Shown: positions 21,344-35,171, counted from the stretch's first letter. The stretch: DNA of 64,000 nt from Tulasnella sp. 424 (GCA_019633425.1 WSUB01000059.1:124001-188000), one strand, 5' to 3'. Notes: generated by a model from the sequence alone, not told the origin. Made by a program: numbers and translations.

Positions 21344-23914
21344 ATGTCGAACCCAATACTGGGGCCGAACGGGCTTGTCAAATGCCCCAGCAATCAGGAT
21401 TTACAAACCCCAAAGGCAGAATCATTAGAGCAAAGGCTCGAAGGCCTTGAATTGAACGTGCCACAATCAACGCCACAATCCCAAGAGCCCAAGCCCACAA
21501 AACTCTCTGCGGTATGTGAAGATAGAGACTCGGTGCTCTGACTTCAACCTTATCGATCACTTTTTTTTTTTTTTGCTTCAGCGAGATATTCTCGAGGGGC
21601 TATCTAGCAAACGCTTAGACATTAACCAAATCAGATTCGCCGGGGATACCTCAATAGCCAAGGGAGGTCACGGCGACGTCATGATAGCGAACCTGGTTCC
21701 GAAAGATGGCCGACCACTGGAACTGGGAAGAAAGGTGGCCGTCAAGAAGCTTCAAGTGAGCGATCGTATGATCGACGAGGACAAGACTCTTCGCGTAAGA
21801 GGTTTCGCACAATGACGCGGTAGAAATGCTCAGACGGTGGCCGTTTTAGGGGTTCGTCAACGAGCTCCGTGTAGTGGACGGGCTATCTCATCCCAACGTC
21901 GTGAAAATTATCGGATTTGTGGAGGACGTTAAAAAGCGCATCGTCTGGCTAGTTTTCCCTTGGGAAGCTAACGGCAATGTTCGTGAATTCCTCCTTTCCG
22001 GCAAGTGGGAGCTCCCCGAACGGGTGTCGTTGGTGAGTTACGAAACACCTCGAATCGGATCAGACGTAAATTCTTATCGGGAGTCCGTCAGATCAAGGAC
22101 GTGGCGTCCGGGCTTGAGTATCTTCATACTCGTCAGCCACCCATCTGTCACGGAGACCTCAAATCTGTGAGTATTCTAGCCAGCTATCTCACTCGTTGCT
22201 TACTAACGAGCTGTTGCTCAGCTCAACATCCTTGTCAATTCCGATCATCGAGCCGTCATCACAGACTTTGGCTCCTCACGCGTCTTGAGGAAGGCTCGTG
22301 AACTGGGCGCGGAACCAGCAACTAAACAAATGGTCTCGGAGGATCGGGGCGGAGCGAAATATGACCAACATCCAGAGGTTACCCTGTCTGCCTCGGGTGC
22401 TGAGCTGACGCTGACGGGGCCAAGCTGGTCTTTTCGGTGGGCGGCCCCGGAAGTTTTAAATGAAGAGCAGCCAATTTTGGCTAGCGATATATGGGCGCTT
22501 GGTTGGATCGCCTGGGAGGTGAGTATCCGGGTTGTTATCCAATCCAACGTTTCGTTCACCGCTTAATCTGCCCACCCTTCCCGCCTTAGGTTGTCACGGA
22601 TAATTACCCCTTTCCAGAAGTGATTACTCGCCAACATATCACAATCAAGGTTATCACGGGATCACTCCCTTCAATCTACAAAGATGGCCAACTCTCACAA
22701 ATCCACCATCTCTGCCATGTGATGGCGATGTGTTGGAAGCTCGAGCCGAATGACCGTCCATCTGCTGCTGAATGCCGGGGTTCGCTCACATGGATTGTAA
22801 GTTGTGTATCACAATAAGCAGACACAGATTTCAATCTAATTTGAAACAGCCGTCCCTTATCCCGGTGGAGAGGGGTCCTGATAATACCAAGCTTAGGTCC
22901 AGTGCCTTGTTAATCCAGACTGGACAAATCCATCGTCTTCAAAACAGAAACGAGGAAGCTTTGAAGATGTTTGAGGAAGGGTTGGCCATCGCTCGTTCCG
23001 CGGGAGATAAACCAGCCGCCGCGAGCGCTCTGTACTACAGCGGATGCGCCTACTTGACGCAATCCAACTACACGAAGGCGGAAGAGTGTCTCAGCAAAGC
23101 GTTGGAGATGTACGTGAGCAGTGGTGACGAAAGGAGACGAGCCGACACACTGTGTGTACTTGGAAGCATCCACGCCGAGCGATCGAAATACACCGAAGCG
23201 GAGGAATATTTCAACCAGGCACTGGTAATTTCGAAATGCATCGATGACGACTTGGGTAAAGGGACGTCACTGCGTGGGCTTGGCAGGGTCCACCGAGTAT
23301 GGGCCCGATACGCTGAAGCAAAGGAATGTTTGAATCAAGCGCTGTCCATCTTCACAAGCTTGAAGGACGATCTCCGCCGGGCGAGCTCACTGCATGACCT
23401 CGGTATGGTCTATCAAGCACAAGAAAGCTACAATGAAGCGGACGACGCTTACAGACAAGCGTTGACCATCGGCACGAGCATTGGGAACGCCTTGGGCCAA
23501 GCGAATGCGTTATTACGGCTCGGAACAGTCCGGGGATTGCAATCCAACTATGCCGAGGCGGAAGAACTGTGCGAACATGCATTGGATATATACAAGCGCA
23601 TTGGAAATGGCTTGGGTCGAGCGAACGCGTCGCTGGAGCTGGGGGAAATCCTACTACGTCAGGGTCGGCATCTTGACGCAAAGTATTTGTTCGACGACGC
23701 AGCCAAAATCTCAGACCCAATAAACTACGATTTCGGCAAGCGTCACTCAAGACACCTTCTCGCCCAGGTCCTTGCAGGGGAGAAATTGTCTACAGCCTTC
23801 TCTTCCCCATCCCCATCCCCGTTACCTTTACCCGCTCGTAACACCACAGAGATACCCACAGCACCTCCGACCTTTCCATCCACTAGTTCATCAGATAGAA
23901 ATGTATCTCCGTAG
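21344..23914 (+). CDS. Kinase-TPR protein B
   Basis: Seven exons: 21344-21511, 21582-21794, 21850-22032, 22092-22166, 22222-22518, 22590-22796 and 22850-23914. All are multiples of three (phase-0 introns), giving 735 aa. An N-terminal linker of about 56 residues is rich in Pro, Gln and Glu. The kinase domain has a glycine loop (KGGHGDV), VAVKKL, the catalytic loop CHGDLKS, ITDFGSSR, WAAPEVL and DIWALGWIAWEV, so it should be catalytically competent. The last exon encodes about seven 40-residue TPR units and a Ser/Pro/Thr-rich tail. The exon lengths 183, 75 and 207 bp equal those of genes A and C. Gene C is its tandem duplicate about 3.2 kb downstream. The units are not homogenised as in A. Confidence 0.88.
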
Positions 23915-24546
23915 CTCCATTGGTTGTACGTTTCAAACAACCTTCCTGTTTTGATATGCGCCCGGTTGTCCACTCATCGGGATCACAGCTTGTAACGTAT
24001 TTAGAGATATACTTCAGTATCCATACGCGTTTCTTTCGAGTCCCCGAAACCTGGCTTGGGATAGGTCACAGGTGTCGGGAACGGTTGAGCCACTAAAGGA
24101 AAGTGGCCTATTTTGAGGAGCTGCACGACAGCCCAAAGACATCAGCAAACCGTCATGAGATCAAATAGCACTCAATTAACGCTTTGACATCTAAAGCTGC
24201 GATCTTAGGAAGTGGGATAGATTTTCAGCCTGTTCGTGGACTTTGACCACAGCACTTTCCGATCGCCTAAAGTCCTTAACTACTTCGATAAAATCGGCAG
24301 CCCTAAGAGGCCTGTCATAGTGGGACCAAGTAGCAATTCTATTGGGTGGGATCACTTGTTCATCCATTTCTCGGTCCAGAGCGATAGGGGGAGCTTTCGG
24401 GTTCCTTGGAAGCCGACCCGTAACCTTGTGGTGGCCTCGGGCTGTGCACTGTCGAACAAACCATATCCACCTCACAGCCCCCATCTGCAGTCTACCAGAG
24501 CTCTACTTCATTTCTCTGACTCTCAAATTTCCCCAATCAAACCCAC
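23915..24546 (+). promoter_or_regulatory. Spacer and promoter of gene C
   Basis: This region is partly similar to 20821-21343, including the CATTTCTCTGACTCTCAAA leader block before the ATG at 24547. No other feature is seen. Confidence 0.5.
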
Positions 24547-25638
24547 ATGTCGAACCCAATAATGGAGCCGAAAGGGCTTATCGAACGGCCAAGCAATCTG
24601 GAGTTACAAAACGCAAAGGCAGAGTCATTAGAGCAAAGGCTCGAAGCCCTTGACTTGGACGGACCACAGTCAACACCGCAGTCTCAAGAGCCTAGGACCA
24701 CAAAACTCTCTGCGGTATGTTAAGATGGAGACTTGGGACCTTCGGTTCAAGCTTACCGATCACTCTGCTTCAGCGAGATATTCTCGAGGGGCTAGCTAGC
24801 AAACGATTAGAAATCACCCAAATCAGATTCATCGGGGACAACTCAATAGCTAAGGGAGGTCATGGCGACGTCATGGTAGCAAACCTGGTTTTGGAAGATG
24901 GTAGTCCGCTGGAACTGGAGAGAAAAGTGGCGGTTAAGAAGTTTCAAGTGAATGATAGTACCGACGAGGACAAATTTCTTCGTGTAAGACGCCTCGCTCA
25001 ACGATGCAGTAGAGATAGCTCAAGTAGCCTTCTAGGGTTTTGTCAACGAGCTCCATGTGGTGAACGGGCTATCCCATCTCAACATTGTGAAAATCATCGG
25101 ATTTGTGGAGGACGTTAAAAAGCGCATTGCCTGGCTAGTCTTTCCTTGGGAAGCTAACGGCAATGTTCGTGAATTCCTCCTTTTTGGCACGTGGGAGCTC
25201 GCCGAACGGGTGTCATTGGTGAGTCATGGATTGAGATAAATCGGATGAGACGTAAATGTTTATCGGGAGTCCGTCAGATTAAGGACGTGGCGTCCGGCTT
25301 GAGTATCTTCATACTCGTCAGCCACCCATCTGTCACGGAGACCTCAAATCTGTGAGTCTTCTCGTCTCATGAGCTACCTCACTTTCTACTGACTCAACGA
25401 GCTGTTATTCAGCTAAACATTCTTGTCAATTCTGATCATCGAGCCGTCATTACAGATTTTGGCTCCTCGCGAGTTTTGAGGAAGGTTCGTGAACTGGGCG
25501 CAGAACCAGCCACAGGTCAAACGTTGTTGAAGAACCGAGACAGAGGGAAATATGACCAGCGTCCAGAGGTTACTCTGTCAGCTTCTGGTACTGAGCTGAC
25601 GCTGACGGGGCCAAGCTGGTCCTTTCGGTGGGCAGCAC

Positions 25639-25892
25639 CGGAAGTTTTAAATGAAGAGCAGCCAATTTTGGCTAGCGATATATGGGCGCTTGGTTGGATC
25701 GCCTGGGAGGTGAGTNNNNNNNNNNNNNNNNNNNNNNNNNNNNNNNNNNNNNNNNNNNNNNNNNNNNNNNNNNNNNNNNNNNNNNNNNNNNNNNNNNNNN
25801 NNNNNNNNNNNNNNNCGGAAGTTTTAAATGAAGAGCAGCCAATTTTGGCTAGCGATATATGGGCGCTTGGTTGGATCGCCTGGGAGGTGAGT
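25639..25892 (+). repeat. 77-bp identical flanks around an N gap
   Basis: The 77 bases 25639-25715 are identical to 25816-25892 and abut the two sides of the N run. Both copies are the end of kinase exon 5 plus its donor site. Identical contig ends joined by an arbitrary gap point to an unmerged overlap, not a biological repeat. Confidence 0.85.
25716..25815. other. Assembly gap (100 N)
   Basis: Exactly 100 unknown bases, the conventional size for a gap of unknown length. It falls in intron 5 of gene C. Confidence 0.98.
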
Positions 25893-27275
25893 GTCGAGTG
25901 GCTATACAATCTAACGTTTCGTTCACCGCTTGATACGCCCACCCGTCCTGCCTTAAGTTGTCACGGATAATTATCCCTTTCCCGAAGTAACTACTCGCCA
26001 ACATATTACAATCAAGGTTATCACGGGATCACTCCCTTCGATCTATAAAGACGGCCAACTCTCACAAATCCACCGCCTCTGCCATGTGATGGCGATGTGT
26101 TGGAAGCTCGAGCCGAAAGAGCGTCCGTCTGCCACTGAATGCCGGGGCTCGCTCACATGGATTGTAAGTTGTGTATCACAAGAAGCAGACACGGATCTCA
26201 AGTTAGTTTGCCACAGCCCTCCCTTATACCGGTGGCGAGGGGTCCAGATAATTCCAAGGTTAGGTCCAGTGCCCTGTTAATTCAAACCGGGGAAATCCAT
26301 CGGATTCAAAACAAAAACGAGGAAGCTTTGAAGATGTATGAGGAGGCGTTGGCCATCGCTCGTTCCGCAGGAGAGAAACAAGCCGCCGCGAGGGCTCTGC
26401 ACTGCAGCGGAAGCGCCTATAGGACGCAGTCTAACTACGCGAAGGCCGGGGAATGTCTCAGCGAAGCGTTGGGGATCTACGTGAGCATTGGTGACAAAAG
26501 GGGACGAGCCGACGCACTGCATGAACTCGGGCTCATGTACACCGCGCGATCGGAATACACCGAAGCAGAGGAACATCACAGCCAGGCATTAGCAATCTCC
26601 AAAAGCATCGATTACGACTTGGGTCAAGCGAACTCATTGTATGGGCTTGGCAGGGTCAACCGAGCACGAGCCCGATATGCTGAAGCAAAGGAATGTTATA
26701 ATCAAGCGCTGGCCAGCTTCATAAGCGCGAAGACCGACTTGGGCCGGGCAGCCTCATTGCTTGGACTCGGCGAAGTCCAGGTAGCACTAGCCAACTACGA
26801 TGAAGCGGAGGAAGTTTACGCACAAGCACTTACCATCTACACCAGCATTGGGGTCGCCCTGGGCCAGGCAAATGCATTACTTCGGCTTGCAGCAGTTCGG
26901 GGATCGCAATCCAAGTATACTGAAGCGGAAGAAACGTACAGGAAAGCATTGGATACATACACGCGCATTGGGAATGCCTTAGGCCGAGCAATCGCGTCGC
27001 TGGAGCTGGGGGGAATCTTACTAAGTCAGGGTCGGCATCCTGAGGCAAAGTCTTTATTCGACGACGCAGCCAAAATCTCAGACCAAATAAATTACAATTT
27101 TGGCAAGCAACGCTCAAAACACCTTCTCGCCCAGGTCCTTGCAGGGGAGAAATTGTCTACGGCCTTCTCGTCCCTATCCCCAGCATCTTCATCCAACCAA
27201 AACACCAAGGACATACCCGCAGCGCATCCAACGCTCCCATCCACTACGTCATCGGATAAATCTTTACTGCCATAG

Positions 27276-27697
27276 ATCAACTACTTGTGGGTTTCAAATA
27301 ACCTCCCCGTGTTGTTATCCTTCCGCTTGTCCATTCTTCTGTATCGGACATTTGATTCGTCTTTGTCTCGATTATCGCGTTCGCTTCCTCGGCTCTGTCA
27401 TTAGATTAGGTTTCTTAATATTCTCGGCATGGCCGGAGATAGACTTCTTTTGTAATCGGGACGCAGGAGGATTGGGTGTTAGGTGCCTACCTCGGGGTCC
27501 GAATGTATTTCCACGTTTCCCAAGACATTAAACTAGCCATCACAACGCGCATCTACTCGGCCAGCATGGCGTTACGTGTCGGTTTAGCTAATTGCGAGCC
27601 CAGGGTTCGATCGGCTGGTGGCGTTCTACACGTGACCGTGGGACAGGTACCAAAGGGCCACAACTTTTGCCAGCATCGACCGACGCCAGCCATCCAC
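27276..27697 (+). other. Intergenic, 5' flank of the GT61 gene
   Basis: The frame upstream of the chosen GT61 ATG (27698) stays open back to about 27476, but that part lacks the features of a type II membrane protein start. I treat it as leader. No other feature is seen. Confidence 0.4.
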
Positions 27698-29709
27698 ATG
27701 GCCAGGTCGCCCAGAAGAAACAATACCACCTATCTCATCTTCTTTATCGTTACATGCTTTTCGTATCTATACTTTCTAGGAGACTCTGATGACGCCGAAA
27801 CCCACAACTATCAACCAAACTTGGACCCCGTTCTGCTCGGATTTCCCGACCCAAGCACCGAAGCTCTGAACGACTCCGGCGAACATGGAGCTATGAATCC
27901 TTCCGGAATTCCCTGGTCCGGCGTGGTTCCGGTGAGTATTCTTCCAAAGGTCACCGACCAGCGGATCAAATGGGACAAAAGTCCAATACAGCCGACGACC
28001 CTGATCCAACATGCGCCAGGTGAGTGAAAATTATGCCCAGCCGGAGTTTCAGCCTGGATTCAATATGATTTAATTCTAAATCTTATTGCGCTTTCTTTAG
28101 GTTGGACTATATTCGACAGTCTCTACGTCCTTGGCAACTCGTATTACATCGTCACGGATTCCCCGGCCGATTTCCCTGATTTACGGGAAGTTCTTGCGTC
28201 GGAAGGTGACTCAGCGGAGAACGCAAAGGTCGGGAACATACAGTTCATCGGGACAAAGCAGGCGACTTCTCTCTTTGGGCATTCGGCGAGCCACGTGGCA
28301 GGTGTAACGGTTAGTGGGAGCATTATATTTCCGTGAAACTCCAGGAACTGATCCCGTCGGACCATGTTATGCGTAGTTCATTGCAGATGATGCGAAAGAA
28401 TGTAGGCTCTCGGTTTCTTGCTTGCATAGACGTTCGTTGTGCTGATACTTGAACTAGTCCTAGAAGATGAAGACCATTTCAGCCTTGGTAAGCCTCAGTC
28501 ATGTGTAAAATTTGTACTGCTTACAGAATTTTGCTGTTAGAGGTTATGCCAGGTCTGTGGCGCACGTTTTCCGGCCTTGACCCGGACATCAGCATTGGAG
28601 GCAACACGTACCTCCCAGCTCCCAGCCGCATAATTTTCCCTCGTCTGGGCAGTGGCCAGTGGCGTGACCACCGCAAAATCAACTCCATGATGATCCGGGC
28701 CTCTTTTCCCTCAACATCGATCGAGACGAGGCAGGGTTGGCAGGAGAGACTGTCCCTCGACCAAGCCTACACATTCGACATCGTCGTGCTTGCGCAAAGC
28801 GCAGCCGCCAGCCAATCTCCTACATACAACGAGACCCACAGGGCGTTGTCGAACACTTTGGGACTTTTCGCCCCGCGGTATTGGTGGGCCCCCGTGCGGA
28901 ACGGCGTCTTGGAGGCTGCGGGTTTGCCGAGAGGGCAAACCGGCGTGATCGAGACAAACCACAAGATCATTATCACGTACATCGTCACTCAAGGTCGGGG
29001 ACTGACGTTGGAATATGAGAGCCATCAAAAGTTGTCGGACGAGTTGAGGGACTTGGAGCGGGATTATGATTGGGAGGTCAACATCGTTCTGCCGGACAAG
29101 ATGTCGCTGGATGAACAGCTGTCTCTGGCAGCTCGGAGCACCGTGAGTCCATGCCATTTTTTTGGAACTAAAAGGCGTCTTTTCGCTTACGATGTGTTCC
29201 TCCCCGACCTAGATCATCATCGGTATCCATGGACGCTTATTCACAAACCTCCTGTGGATGATTCCGAACAAATCTTCGACTATCATCGAACTCTTTTTAC
29301 CAGGATACTTCAGCGCCAAGTACCAAACCCCCGCGAAAGCCCTCGGAATTGAGCATTACGGTGTTTGGAACGACAAGTATGTCCAACTTCCTTTCTGACG
29401 GCCCGAACCCTTGCTAGTTCTCAGCGAGCGCGTGTGTCTAACCCCATTTACGTCTAATTATCTAGGTACTTCCGCAGTGATAGCGAAGACAGGCCTCATC
29501 TTCGAGAGCATCCTCGTCTCGAGGACGAAAAGATGGACATCGACGTGGATATGATCATCGAACTCATTCAAGAAAGGATATTGGAGCCGGAAAAGAAATC
29601 ATCTATGGAAGTACCGTCGTACCTAAAAGAGGACGACCCGGTGGTAGATCCACCTAAACTATCAGGGCTTCGAGGTGCCGAGCCTGAAGAGGAAGAGGAG
29701 GAGGAATAG
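27698..29709 (+). CDS. GT61-family (DUF563) glycosyltransferase
   Basis: Seven exons: 27698-28019, 28101-28309, 28377-28401, 28458-28487, 28541-29142, 29213-29376 and 29466-29709, giving 531 aa. The N-terminus has the type II layout of a Golgi/ER enzyme: a short basic tail (MARSPRRNN), then one membrane segment (about residues 11-28), then a lumenal domain. The DUF563/GT61 signature is in the C-terminal half: RGLTLEYESHQKLSDEL, LSLDEQ-like MSLDEQLSLAARST, then the block IIIGIHGRLFTNLLWMIP and IIELFLPGY. GT61 includes EOGT and plant xylan arabinosyl- and xylosyltransferases; fungal members act in glycan decoration. The tail is very acidic. Exons 3 and 4 are micro-exons of 25 and 30 bp. Donor sugar and acceptor cannot be predicted. 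Confidence 0.9.
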
Positions 29710-30143
29710 TCTGCTTGCATGCCTGCCCTTTCCGTCCCTTGACAAAATCACACTCGGTTGGCAACCTTTGTATTTATATTTGCCATGTAACGTCTAGATT
29801 TCGATATTTTTCGATCTATAGAGCTTTCCAATAAATAAGTTATTACCGACACGCGGAAAGCCCCTCGCCCCTAAAGTAACTATATACCAGTGATAGTGGG
29901 GTTTAACATACTCTAAAACTATCCAAACCGATAGATGTGCGATCTCTGAAATACTTCCTTTCCTGGAGGTGGCGGCGATCATTGAGCCCGTGTGACCACG
30001 ATTCCCAGCATTGTTTGGTCCCACTTGAATTTTTACCTTGAGCGCTCGAGCCCCTGACTGCCCTCACTGTTCCCCCTCCTTGTCTCTTCATCCTTCTCTT
30101 GAAAATACTGCATTTATAACGAGACGAGGCAGTTCCGCTCAAG
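29710..30143. other. Intergenic, GT61 terminator side and NOP7 promoter
   Basis: Contains an AATAAA-like element (CCAATAAATAAG near 29829) that may polyadenylate GT61 transcripts. NOP7 starts at 30144. No other gene is seen. Confidence 0.4.
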
Positions 30144-32474
30144 ATGGGGAAAGAAATCAAAAAGGGGACGAAGGGACCCAACACCAAGTACATCACTCGT
30201 ACTAAAGCGATCCGCAAGCTTCAGATCTCTTTGAATGATTTCCGGAGGTTATGCATTCTCAAAGGTATGAAATAATCTCTCTCTCTCTTGATATATATCT
30301 TCGATTTCTAACACAAGTTGGATCCCCTCTGCCCCCCTCCCAGGCATCGTCCCCCGCGAACCACCATCCCGTAAAAAAGCCAACCACGGAAACTCCGCTC
30401 CAGCATCTTTCTACCACGTCAAAGACATCGCGTTCCTGGCTCACGAACCGATCATCCAAAAGCTGAGGGAGCACAAGATTTTCTTGAGGCGGATGAGTAG
30501 GGCGATGGGTAAACAGGAGTGGGGCCGGGCTAAAGCGTTGGAGGAGAATAGGCCGACGTATAAATTGGATCATATCGTCAAAGAGAGGTACGGGGTGATG
30601 CTGCGTATCTCTGAAAAAAAGGCGTGGATTAACGACCGGCGTTTTTCTCTCAGGTATCCGACGTTCATCGATGCAGTGCGAGACTTGGACGACGCGCTCT
30701 GCTGCGTCGTCCTCGGCGCGAGTCTCAGCCAGCACCGCCGCATACCCAAAGCGGATTTGGAAGATTGCGCGCGGCTCGCGGCGGAGTGGCAATTATACGT
30801 CACGCACACTCGAGCGCTGAGGAAGACGTTTTTGTCGATAAAGGGGATTTATTATCAGGCAGAGGTTATGGGTGAGACCGTTACGTGGGTCGCACCGTAT
30901 CAGTTTATGCAAAAGGTGAGGCTTTTTTGGTTTTGGCGGAGGTGTATTGGAGTTGGGGGCTGACGAGTGGATGTTAGATCCCTATGGACGTTGACTTTCG
31001 CGTGATGCGGTCCTTCCTCGAATTCTACAAGACTCTCTTGGGATTCGTTTTTTACAAGCTTTATACCGATGCTGGGCTTGTGTACCCCCCACCTTTGGAC
31101 TTGAAAAAAGACGCGTCGGGTGGTGGTGTCGATGCGTATCGACTTCAACCTGTCGGCGGACCTTCTGCATCGTCTGCCATGGACGTGGATGCGAAGGAGG
31201 ATGGGAAGAAGAAGAACAAGAAGAAGGGTAAAGTGGATTTGGGAGATGGGAAAGTGTTGACGGGGAAGCAGGTGCAGAAGGCGATTGCTTCGATGGAGGA
31301 ACAGCAGGAGGAGGAGCGGGAAGAGGAAGTGGTGGAGGGGAATCCGAAGGATGTAGCGGAACCTCGCGCCATCGCCAAAGCCGTTTCTACGTCTGCTCCT
31401 AGTGGACCGCTGGACGACACGCTCCCATCGACGGAAGAGTTCATCGCTCAACCATCTAAAGCCTCTACCACCGGCACCGGCACCGCCGATCCATCCAACC
31501 TCGTAATCACCTTGCACGCGCTCGCCAACCTCCCCACATCCACATCCAGGTCGACTAAGATCTTCGAACCGTACGTGTTCTTCATCTCCCGCGAGTCTCC
31601 TCGGCACATCCTCGAGTTCGTGATCAAGAGCTTCGGTGGGGTGGTAGGGTGGCCCGCGACGTGCGGGAGCGGGAGCCCGATCGAGAACGAGGACGACGAG
31701 CGGGTGACGCACGTCGTGATCGACCGACCGGTGCCAGAAACTATGACCGAGGTCGATAAGGAGCGGAGGAGGAAGAGAAAGTACGTCCAGCCGCAGTGGG
31801 TCGTTGATAGCGTGAATGCGGGAAAAGTTTTATTGGAGGAAGCGTATGCGCAAGGGAAGACGTTGCCTCCGCATTTGAGTCCGTTTAATGCAGAGGGTGC
31901 GGGGGCGTATGATCCGTTGGCGCCTGTTCCCGGGATGGAGAAGGCTTTGGCGGAGGTTGATGAGGAGATGGATGAGGAGGAGGAGGATGATGAGGAGGAG
32001 GAAGAAGGAAGTGAGGAGGAGGATGAGGAGATGGCCCCACCGCAGCATGAAGAAAAGGCCAAGAAGCGTCATCGACGAGGAAAGAAAGCCGCAGCCGCCG
32101 CTGTCCGAGTGGCCAACCCAACCGACGCGGACGCCGTTCGCAAAGCCGAATTGGAGGCCGAACGCCTGGGCATCGAGCCTGCTGAATTCGACAAAGTGCT
32201 TCAAAAGGCCTCTGAAGCCAGTCAGAAGAACAAAGCGGGCGCCGAGGAGGAAGGTGAAGGTGAAGAAGAAGCGACGGAGACCGTGACGAAGGGAGGAGCG
32301 TCGGAGGAGAACATGAGCAAGATGCTGTTGAGCAGTAAGAAGCGCAAGCTGTACAATTTGATGAAGAGGACGAACGCGAGGAAGGAGGAGGAGAAGGTGA
32401 GGTTGCAGAATAAGAAGATTGAGATTGCGAAGCAGAAGAAGAGGACGGGTGTGAGAGGGGATGTTGGTTCGTGA
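30144..32474 (+). CDS. NOP7: Pescadillo homologue NOP7, 60S ribosome biogenesis
   Basis: Exons 30144-30264, 30344-30587, 30654-30915 and 30978-32474 give 707 aa. The Pescadillo N-terminal domain is plain: [67 protein letters not shown] and [14 protein letters not shown] domain follows (about residues 350-460: [19 protein letters not shown] … [10 protein letters not shown]), then long acidic runs and a basic Lys/Arg-rich C-terminus. NOP7 forms the PeBoW complex with ERB1 and YTM1 in the nucleolus and is needed for 27S pre-rRNA processing. The protein is somewhat longer than the yeast one because of the acidic insertions. Confidence 0.96.
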
Positions 32475-32812
32475 TGGATGGGGCCGCTGGAGGTTACTCG
32501 ATATGGGTACAAGTGTGTACGTGTAGCTGGTATCTAGTTAGAAATTTCCGCTGGGTGTTTTGGTAACTTGGGGTTGATTGGTTCCCTTCGACCTTCCCCC
32601 AATGCGCTATCTTATCTTATCACCACCACCTCACCCAACTCGGAGGATATCAATTTCCTATAAAGTATATTGTTGGCCCACAAGTCCTTACCTATTCTGT
32701 GAGGATAGATCCGCTATTTGTCCACGTAGCGTAAGTGAAGTACAGGGAGTGTGTGATCAGCTCAGGGTTCTCGACGCCGCCAGTCTCAACTTGAACCGTC
32801 ATCCCACCAATT
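32475..32812 (+). promoter_or_regulatory. Promoter region of IDI1
   Basis: Contains a TATAAAG-like box near 32659. The two possible IDI1 starts are at 32813 and 33029. Nothing else is recognised. Confidence 0.4.
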
Positions 32813-34077
<1,265 letters not shown>

Positions 34078-35171
34078 AAACGGTGGTGTCTCGTAGACCC
34101 CGTTGACTTGAAAGAAGGAGGCCGGAGGAGTGATTGGAAAGAGGAGGTTGTGATCTAGGAGACGAGGAATGCTTTGCCTGTTATGGTGTTGGGGATAGGT
34201 TTCCTTGGGCTCCATGTGTACAAAATGAATAAACTTGGCTAGCGGGCCGCTTGCGTCCGTGCTCTTTTTTCTTTTTCTTTTCTTAGAGCCCTTGCGATGA
34301 GAATAGAGAGCGGTGCTAAATTCGGTTTCCGGTGGGTTATTGAGCCCGCCTGTCCTTCCACTGTCCGGGGGAGGAAGGGAAAGCTTGGTCAATCCCGAAG
34401 GTATCGTGAGACTGATTGGAGGCCCATGGATTGAGAAAAGGGGGGACTTGGGTCCGATGGTTCGAATGAATGTACTGTAATGTGGAGGCCAGTGATATTG
34501 TTTTACCCACTAGTCGTGCCGTGGATAGGTTTTCATGCGGTGCTATGTATATGGAAGATTCAGCTACTTGGTCAGCTCGCGGGCCGCCTGCGTCCGCGCT
34601 TTCTCTTTCTTGGAGCCCTTTCAATGAGAAACATATAACCATGTTGCTAAATTGAGTTACGTAGTTGAACGCGTTTTAGGCTGTGACCCCGTGTACTTCC
34701 GCCGTTGACGGCCGTCGAGTTACGACTTACGGTGAGAGGCAGAAACTTTAATCAAAACGAATTTGCGAAGGCGTCCGTGGTATTATTCGTTCATTTCTTG
34801 CCAAGTACCGTAGTGCCTCCGACAGCGCAGTTCCGGGAGTCGCTCCGGGGCGGGTCTCTGCTCTTTAAGACAAGAGGGGAGTTAAATGAGTGTCGCGGGG
34901 TGGGTGGAAGGAGCGGGCCGCGGGCCGGTGCTGTCCGCCGAGTGACCGAAACGGAGTGCGCTCCGTCCCAAACATCTGACTTCCCGCCCGCGTCGCTCCT
35001 CTCCTAGTGCAAGCTCTCATATGATTGAAATCAGATCTTCTCTCCGCGTTGGGCTCGTATATAAGAACTATGGCGTAGATGGATAGACTCTCTCTCTCAT
35101 TCTCCTCTTCGACTCCCTTCATCCCTCTCCCAGTCAAAATCCCAACTACCCCGACTAAAACGAAAACAACG
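34078..35171. repeat. Intergenic with an imperfect direct repeat
   Basis: The stretch around 34235-34325 (GCGGGCCGC-TGCGTCCG, then a pyrimidine run, GAGCCCTT, AATGAGAA, GCTAAATT) recurs around 34573-34660 in the same orientation with substitutions and small indels. No gene is seen. The 3' half leads into the promoter of the next gene. Confidence 0.6.
35058..35065 (+). promoter_or_regulatory. TATA box (TATATAAG)
   Basis: Lies about 110 bp upstream of the ATG at 35172. It is followed by a long CT-rich stretch, typical of a highly expressed fungal promoter. Confidence 0.55.

Larger units (their letters stand above)
24547..27275 (+). pseudogene. Kinase-TPR gene C, probably inactivated
   Basis: The exons align with gene B: 24547-24714, 24774-24983, 25036-25218, 25278-25351, 25413-25709, about 25958-26163 and 26217-27275. 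Two lesions are visible. Exon 4 is 74 bp instead of 75, because GCGTCCGGG in B reads GCGTCCGG here, which shifts the frame just before the catalytic loop. The acceptor of intron 5 reads CCTTAAG instead of CCTTAGG, so the usual TAG site is gone and the nearest AG costs one more base. The TPR exon is fully open, which suggests recent decay, or assembly error next to the gap. The kinase motifs (VAVKK, HGD, DFGSSR) are otherwise retained in the DNA. Confidence 0.72.

Noticed and set aside
30250..30466. Plus-strand short frame starting inside NOP7
   Set aside because: It reads through NOP7 intron 1 in another frame.
31145..32204. Minus-strand Ser-rich and Leu-rich frames opposite NOP7
   Set aside because: They arise from the acidic Glu/Asp repeats of NOP7 read on the other strand.
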